Shown piece after piece: positions 5,110-9,195 of a stretch of 9,195 nt of DNA; positions within the stretch are counted from its first letter, which is position 1; each line of letters starts with the position of its first letter. The notes beneath the pieces are model-generated. The model was not told the origin of the DNA. It searched no databases and saw only the letters and a program-made list of their open reading frames with translations. This DNA is from Clostridia bacterium. GTDB lineage: Bacteria > Bacillota > Clostridia > Christensenellales > UBA1242. Location: NCBI GenBank assembly GCA_017443885.1, contig JAFSXW010000021.1, forward strand, positions 1 through 9,195, in the 5' to 3' direction. The translations under genes were made by a program, and so were the position numbers.

Positions 5110-6330
5110 TTAGTTAAATTTAATCTTTAAATAAACCTTTTTACCTTTTTTAGCCACAACATCTTTATCTGTTTTTATCATAAGGTTTAAGTCTGAAACT
5201 TTTTTATCATCTAAACTAATGCCATTTTGCTCGATAAGCCTTCTAGCTTCACCTTTAGAAGAAACCAGCCTTGCTTCAAGCAATAAGTCACACACATTTA
5301 TTTCTTTTTGTGCTGTTTTAATAGAAACCGATTCCATATTTTCACTATTGCCATTTCCGCTAAAAAGTTCGCTGGCAGTTTTTTCACTAATCTTTGCCTT
5401 TTCTTCACCATGAACAAGTTTTGTTACTTCATATGCCATTATTTTTTTGGCTTGCCTAATATCGCCACTCATAATTTTTTCTATTTCTTCATTAGAAAAA
5501 TCACTAAACCAGCGAAGAAGGGTTTTCACATCTTCATCACTTGTGTTTATAAAGTATTGATAAAAATCATAGGCGCTAAGTTTTTCTTCGCTTATCCACA
5601 CTGCTCCACCACTGGTTTTGCCCATTTTCTCACCCTTGCTATTTAGAAGAAGTGGCGTGGTTAAAGTTTCAACTTGTTTATTATATTTTTTTCTAATTAA
5701 ATCACAGCCAGCAACCATATTTGCCCATTGATCACTTCCGCCAACTTCAAGAGTGCACCCATATTTTTTATAAAGTTCTTCAAAATCGTGTGCCTGAACA
5801 AGTGAATATCCCATTTCTAAAAATGTTAGCCCACCACTAGCAAGCCTGGTTTTGCAAGCATCTGTTGAAAGCATCACATTAACATTAAAATGCGTTCCAA
5901 CATCTCTTAAAAAATCAATATAACTATAATTCTTCATCCAATCATTGTTGTTAACTATTATTGCAGGATTATCACCATCTGTTTTTATAAACTTTTTAAC
6001 AGTTTGCATAATTGCAGAAACATTGCCCTCAATAGCATCACTAGATAGCATTGTTCGCATATCTCTTCTGCCAGTTGGATCCCCAATATGCCCAGTGGCT
6101 CCGCCAAGAAGCAAAATTCCGTGGTGCCCAGCCTTTTGCAAATAACTAAATGTTCTAAGAGAGCAAAGGTGCCCAATATGAAGAGAGCTAGCAGTTGGAT
6201 CTATTCCAAGATAGAAAGTTACTGGAGTTTTACTATTTAATATTTTTTTAACATTTTCTAAATCGGTTGCTTGATAAATAAGCCCCCTATCGCGTAAAAA
6301 TTCAAATAAGTGTTCTCTTTTAATTTCCAT
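5110..6330 (-). CDS. tyrS: Tyrosyl-tRNA synthetase
   Basis: TyrRS activates tyrosine with ATP and attaches it to tRNA-Tyr in the cytoplasm. It is a class I synthetase. The 406 residues are close to the usual 400-425. The HIGH motif is at 51-54 in TASSLHIGHL, the KMSKS equivalent is KMGKT at 235-239 in SKGEKMGKTSGG, and the tyrosine-site segment GGSDQW is at 197-202. An S4-type RNA-binding domain occupies roughly 345-390 (VCDLLLEARLVSSKGEARRL region). ATG at 6330 has a good ribosome binding site (AGGAG) and its own promoter. The leader is too short for the T-box riboswitch that controls tyrS in many Firmicutes. It is a single-gene unit between terminators. Confidence 0.98.
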   Translation of the reverse strand: MEIKREHLFEFLRDRGLIYQATDLENVKKILNSKTPVTFYLGIDPTASSLHIGHLCSLRTFSYLQKAGHHGILLLGGATGHIGDPTGRRDMRTMLSSDAIEGNVSAIMQTVKKFIKTDGDNPAIIVNNNDWMKNYSYIDFLRDVGTHFNVNVMLSTDACKTRLASGGLTFLEMGYSLVQAHDFEELYKKYGCTLEVGGSDQWANMVAGCDLIRKKYNKQVETLTTPLLLNSKGEKMGKTSGGAVWISEEKLSAYDFYQYFINTSDEDVKTLLRWFSDFSNEEIEKIMSGDIRQAKKIMAYEVTKLVHGEEKAKISEKTASELFSGNGNSENMESVSIKTAQKEINVCDLLLEARLVSSKGEARRLIEQNGISLDDKKVSDLNLMIKTDKDVVAKKGKKVYLKIKFN

Positions 6331-6355
6331 AATTTTCTCCTAATAAGTTCATTAA

Positions 6356-6384
6356 ATAATACCACATAAAAAAAATAAGTTCAA
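6356..6384 (-). promoter_or_regulatory. Promoter of tyrS
   Basis: TTGAAC (6379-6384) and TATTAT (6356-6361) on the minus strand, exactly 17 bases apart. The -35 box lies inside the second arm of the preceding terminator stem and the spacer contains its T-run, so terminator and promoter share bases. The predicted transcript start is near 6349, giving a leader of about 20 bases. Confidence 0.65.
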
Positions 6385-6408
6385 CAATTTTTATGTTAAA
6401 CTTATTTT
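6368..6408 (-). terminator. Intrinsic terminator downstream of the ABC-like gene
   Basis: Fourteen-base stem (6373-6386 with 6394-6407) with one G-T pair and a seven-base loop, followed on the minus strand by T residues (run of eight at 6368-6375). It lies immediately after the TAA of the ABC-like gene. The stem is A/T-rich but long. Its second arm also carries the tyrS -35 box. Confidence 0.7.
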
Positions 6409-6413
6409 GTTTT

Positions 6414-8072
6414 TTAAACTTTAAATGTAACTTTGCCATTTTCAATGATGTATGTTAATTTAGAGCAGTCATCAAAATCATTTTTAGCAGTAAATATCAC
6501 AATTGTTTTTTTGCCAGAAAGACTACTGAGCACATCTTTCACATGCAGTTTTTCAGCTTCATTAAGAGTGTTTGGATATTCATATAAAACTAAAATATTG
6601 CTTTCTGCAATAATTCCCCTTGCTAGCGACAACAAAAACAATTGATACTCATCAAAACCTGTCATGTTTATATAGGTGCTAATGCCATCAGGAAGTGCCC
6701 TAATATCTTCATAAAGCCCAACAAGTTTTAAAGCCTTATTAATTTTAGATTTACTTTTGCAAACAAGCTTTAAATTAGTTTCAATGCTGGTGTTTAAAAA
6801 TTCGGGCTTATAAGCCATTGTGTAAATTTGGGTTCTATAACTTTTTTTGTTGTATCCAAAAATGTCTATGCCATCAATTAAAACCCTGCCCTCTTGTGGC
6901 TTAATCTTTCTTGAAAGCAAATAAAACAAAATTCTTTTGCCTGATTTTTTTGCGCCCTTCACCACATTTATTTCGTTTGCCCTAAAGCTTATATCCACAC
7001 CACTCACACGCCCAAAATATGGAGAAGACGAATCCGTGCAAGAATAAGAAACATTAACAAGGCTTAAATCTTCGGCACTAGTTGTGTCCACAATTTTGCC
7101 AAAAGATGTTAAATCTTCATCGCTCATAGAAAGAATAGTGTTTATTCTTCTTGTGCTAACATCTAGGTTTTCAACATCATAACTAATATTAATCATATCA
7201 TTAATTAGTTCGGTGCACGAAAGTAAATAAGGCACAACTAAAAGATATGTTTCAAGGCTAATAGATGCCCCACTTAAAAGTTGAATTAAGAAGCAGGTAA
7301 TTAAAAATATTATAGTTTTGTAAATAGCAAAAAACCAATTCGCTTTAAAATTGCTAATAAGATTTGTTTTCTTTCTATACCCTAAATATGTGTTTAGCCT
7401 ATCGCTAAAACCTTTATAAAAATAATCACTTGCATTAACATCACTTATAAGAGCACGGCTGTCAACAGTGCTAGTTATATCTTTAAAGATATTGTCCATA
7501 CCTTCTTTTTGTTTTTTGCTCACTCTTGCAAGAGCGCGATTAGTGTGAACTAAAATAATTAAATCAATTCCACCCAGTGCTAACACAGAAAGACCAACCC
7601 AAAAGTTTGCCGAAAACACAATAGAAAGCGTGATTACTAATTGAATGAGTTTTGAAACCTTACTAGCAATGGTATCTGCAAAACCAGTTACAGTTTCAAC
7701 ATCAGAGCCAACAATATTAACAATACTATTTTTACCAACTCTAGATATATCATCAAGCGAGCCACTAATAAGTTTGTTGTATATCTTGTTTTGAACTCTA
7801 GCATAATCCCTTCTAAACATTGCAAAATAGGCTCTATAATTTATATCCCAAATAAGTTGCCTAGCTAAATGCAAAATAAGTTCAATTAAAAGATAAACAA
7901 CCGTCATCTTATAGTCGCCAGAGGTAACCGACAAAATAGCTTTTGCTGCAAAGATGGCGGCAATAGGAATAGTAATATAAGCCAAAACACTAGTTAAAAG
8001 TTGAAAAAAGAAACGCCAAAAAGATGGCTGAACAAGTGCTATATAATTCTTAATCTTCCCATTTTTCGTCAT
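6414..8072 (-). CDS. ABC-exporter-like membrane protein with a degenerate ATPase domain
   Basis: The architecture is that of a half-size type I ABC exporter (552 residues): an N-terminal membrane domain with about six hydrophobic segments (roughly 18-47, 56-75, 137-157, 159-176, 245-268, 273-295), then a nucleotide-binding-domain fold from about 335. The ATPase motifs are nearly all lost. Walker A reads GAKKSGKR (373-380), with Arg for the final Ser/Thr. The Q-loop glutamine aligns with Tyr421. LSGGQ is replaced by FDEYQ (473-477). Walker B reads ILVLYE (493-498), with Tyr for Asp, though the catalytic Glu498 remains. The D-loop Asp becomes Asn504, and the H-loop His aligns with Ala529. The frame has no stop or shift, so this looks like a maintained pseudo-ATPase rather than a decaying gene. 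The substrate is unknown. ATG at 8072 follows a weak AGG site and a good promoter. It is divergent from sufC. Confidence 0.88.
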   Translation of the reverse strand: MTKNGKIKNYIALVQPSFWRFFFQLLTSVLAYITIPIAAIFAAKAILSVTSGDYKMTVVYLLIELILHLARQLIWDINYRAYFAMFRRDYARVQNKIYNKLISGSLDDISRVGKNSIVNIVGSDVETVTGFADTIASKVSKLIQLVITLSIVFSANFWVGLSVLALGGIDLIILVHTNRALARVSKKQKEGMDNIFKDITSTVDSRALISDVNASDYFYKGFSDRLNTYLGYRKKTNLISNFKANWFFAIYKTIIFLITCFLIQLLSGASISLETYLLVVPYLLSCTELINDMINISYDVENLDVSTRRINTILSMSDEDLTSFGKIVDTTSAEDLSLVNVSYSCTDSSSPYFGRVSGVDISFRANEINVVKGAKKSGKRILFYLLSRKIKPQEGRVLIDGIDIFGYNKKSYRTQIYTMAYKPEFLNTSIETNLKLVCKSKSKINKALKLVGLYEDIRALPDGISTYINMTGFDEYQLFLLSLARGIIAESNILVLYEYPNTLNEAEKLHVKDVLSSLSGKKTIVIFTAKNDFDDCSKLTYIIENGKVTFKV

Positions 8073-8090
8073 TTTGTTTTACCTATGTTT

Positions 8091-8118
8091 ATTATAAAAC
8101 ATTATTCTTATATTTCAA
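8091..8118 (-). promoter_or_regulatory. Promoter of the ABC-like gene
   Basis: TTGAAA (8113-8118) and a perfect TATAAT (8091-8096) on the minus strand, 16 bases apart. The leader is about 12-15 bases. With the sufC promoter facing the other way, it occupies most of the 119-base divergent gap. I see no operator-like palindrome between them. Confidence 0.65.
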
Positions 8119-8144
8119 AATGTTTTTTTGTGTTTTTATTTTGC

Positions 8145-8173
8145 TTGCTAAAAGTAAAACTTAATTATATAAT
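8145..8173 (+). promoter_or_regulatory. Promoter of the sufC-sufB/D operon
   Basis: TTGCTA (8145-8150) and a perfect TATAAT (8168-8173) on the plus strand, 17 bases apart. The predicted start lies near 8180, next to the ribosome binding site TGGAG at 8180-8184, so the leader is very short. I see no binding site for an iron-sulfur regulator. Confidence 0.65.
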
Positions 8174-8191
8174 AACTAGTGGAGAAAAATA

Positions 8192-8923
8192 ATGTTAAGC
8201 GTTAAAAATATCACATTTACTGTTAAAGAAAACGGCAAAGAAACAACCATTTTAAATAATGTTTCTTTTAATTTTGAAGATGGCAAAACCTATGCTATCA
8301 CCGGACATAATGGCAGTGGAAAAAGCACTCTCGCCAAAATTATTATGGGCATAGAAAAACCAACTAGTGGCACAATCACTTTTAATAATGAAGATATTTC
8401 TTCATATTCAATCACAAAGCGAGCAAAATTAGGCATTAGTTTTGCATTCCAAAATCCAGTTAGGTTTAAGGGGCTAACCGCCCTAGATTTAATAAAAGTG
8501 GCAAGTGGAAATAATGGCACTTTTAACGATTATTGCTCATATCTAAGTGCTGTTGGGCTTTGCGCAAGAGATTATTCATCTAGGGAACTAGATAATAAGC
8601 TTTCTGGCGGAGAACTTAAAAGAATAGAAATTGCTTCATGCCTTGCAAGGCGTGCCCCACTCAACATTTTTGATGAACCAGAAGCAGGAATCGACCTTTG
8701 GAGCTTTGATGCTCTCACTGGGATTTTTGAAAACCTAAAAAAACAAAAATGCACAAATATTATAATTAGCCACCAAGAAAAACTATTAAAAACTGCCGAT
8801 GAAATTATTGTGATTTCAAACGGGAAAATAGAAGCGCATGGAAAACCAAGTGTTATTTTAAAAAATTTAAACACATCTTCTGTTTGTGCCAGATTAAAAG
8901 GAGGAAACAATGGAACTAACTAA
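8192..8923 (+). CDS. sufC: Fe-S cluster assembly ATPase SufC
   Basis: SufC is a soluble ABC-type ATPase that binds SufB/SufD scaffold proteins and drives iron-sulfur cluster assembly in the cytoplasm. The 243 residues match the usual length of about 245-260. All ATPase motifs are intact: Walker A GHNGSGKST (38-46), Q-loop Q87 in FAFQNP, signature LSGGE (137-141), Walker B LNIFDEPEAGID (157-168, with D161 and E162), and the switch histidine H194 in IIISHQE. There is no membrane domain. LSGGELKR and DEPEAGID are SufC-like, and the next gene, which overlaps it by 14 bases, is a SufB/SufD homologue, so the role is well supported. ATG at 8192 has TGGAG about seven bases upstream. The contrast with the degenerate ATPase encoded next door on the other strand is striking. 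Confidence 0.92.
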   Translation: MLSVKNITFTVKENGKETTILNNVSFNFEDGKTYAITGHNGSGKSTLAKIIMGIEKPTSGTITFNNEDISSYSITKRAKLGISFAFQNPVRFKGLTALDLIKVASGNNGTFNDYCSYLSAVGLCARDYSSRELDNKLSGGELKRIEIASCLARRAPLNIFDEPEAGIDLWSFDALTGIFENLKKQKCTNIIISHQEKLLKTADEIIVISNGKIEAHGKPSVILKNLNTSSVCARLKGGNNGTN

Positions 8924-9195
8924 AATAGATAAAGACCTATTAAGTGAAATTGCAGGCTTCCACTCTATTCCAGAAGGCGCAGTAAACATTAGAAAAAATG
9001 GCGAGGGCGTTTATCGCACAAGTTCTAGCGATATAGAAATTGTTCCAAAAAAAGATAAACCAGGTATAGACATTTTTATTAAAAAAGGCATAAAAAATAA
9101 AAGCGTTCATATTCCTGTTATCATTTCTAAAAGCGGAATAACAGATTTAGTGTATAACGATTTTTATGTTGGAGAAAACAGCGAATGCACTATTA
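8910..9195 (+). CDS. SufB/SufD family Fe-S assembly scaffold, N-terminal fragment
   Basis: Ninety-five codons are visible before the window ends. The segment GFHSIPEGAVNIRKNGEG (about 15-32), then KPGIDIFIKKG (about 53-63) and SVHIPVIISKSGITDLVYND (about 67-86) resemble the short SufB/SufD-type scaffold proteins paired with SufC in clostridia and archaea, which start close to the beta-helix domain instead of having the long N-terminal region of classical SufB or SufD. In these systems the scaffold holds the nascent cluster while SufC hydrolyses ATP. ATG at 8910 overlaps the sufC stop by 14 bases and is preceded by AAAAGGAGG, an excellent ribosome binding site, so translation is coupled. Whether it is closer to SufB or SufD, and whether cluster-ligand residues are present, cannot be judged from this part. 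Confidence 0.85.
   Translation, partial: MELTKIDKDLLSEIAGFHSIPEGAVNIRKNGEGVYRTSSSDIEIVPKKDKPGIDIFIKKGIKNKSVHIPVIISKSGITDLVYNDFYVGENSECTI

Noticed and set aside
5308..5646. Plus-strand 112-codon frame opposite tyrS, rich in Phe and Cys
   Set aside because: It is an antisense shadow of the unmistakable tyrS coding sequence. Its composition follows from reverse-complemented Lys/Glu codons.
8073..8191. Divergent gap examined for an operator or riboswitch
   Set aside because: It holds two back-to-back promoters and short leaders only. There is no clear palindrome and no room for a structured leader.
8572..8910. Minus-strand 112-codon frame opposite sufC
   Set aside because: sufC has every family motif on the plus strand. 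This frame is its antisense shadow and lacks a ribosome binding site.

Overview
The window is AT-rich DNA from a low-GC Gram-positive bacterium, most likely an uncultured Clostridia-like Firmicute. This rests on spoVG, a zinc-type L31 protein, Shine-Dalgarno sites of the AGGAG type, strongly A/T-biased codons and a compact two-gene SufC-SufB/D iron-sulfur unit. The species cannot be named from the sequence. The sequence is densely coded and has no tRNA, rRNA, CRISPR, insertion sequence or phage gene.

Layout. Ten reading frames lie on the minus strand from about 8.1 kb down to 1. In order of transcription they are: an ABC-exporter-like protein with a degenerate ATPase (6414-8072), tyrS (5110-6330), spoVG (4716-4991), murC (3242-4603), an unrecognised 129-residue protein (2778-3167), a doubtful 32-codon frame (2609-2707), rpmE (2312-2518), prmC (1397-2221), prfA (326-1393), and the first 67 codons of uvrC (1-201). 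On the plus strand, sufC (8192-8923) and the start of a sufB/sufD-family gene (8910 to the edge) are divergent from the ABC gene.

How the genes work together. rpmE-prmC-prfA is a translation group: L31, release factor 1, and the methyltransferase that modifies the GGQ glutamine of RF1. murC (peptidoglycan precursor synthesis) and tyrS (tRNA charging) are single housekeeping genes with their own signals. sufC and sufB/D overlap by 14 bases and should form an iron-sulfur assembly ATPase/scaffold pair. Most junctions carry an intrinsic terminator, and at three of them (ABC/tyrS, tyrS/spoVG, prfA/uvrC) the -35 box of the next promoter overlaps or abuts the terminator.

Most interesting points: the ABC-exporter-like protein has lost nearly every ATPase motif while keeping an intact frame; a hairpin at 2700-2728 can be read either as a terminator or as a structure hiding the start of a 32-codon frame; uvrC (and more weakly murC) has a -10-like box seven bases before its ATG and no ribosome binding site; and two tandem terminators stand between rpmE and prmC. 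I see no large undescribed multi-gene system.
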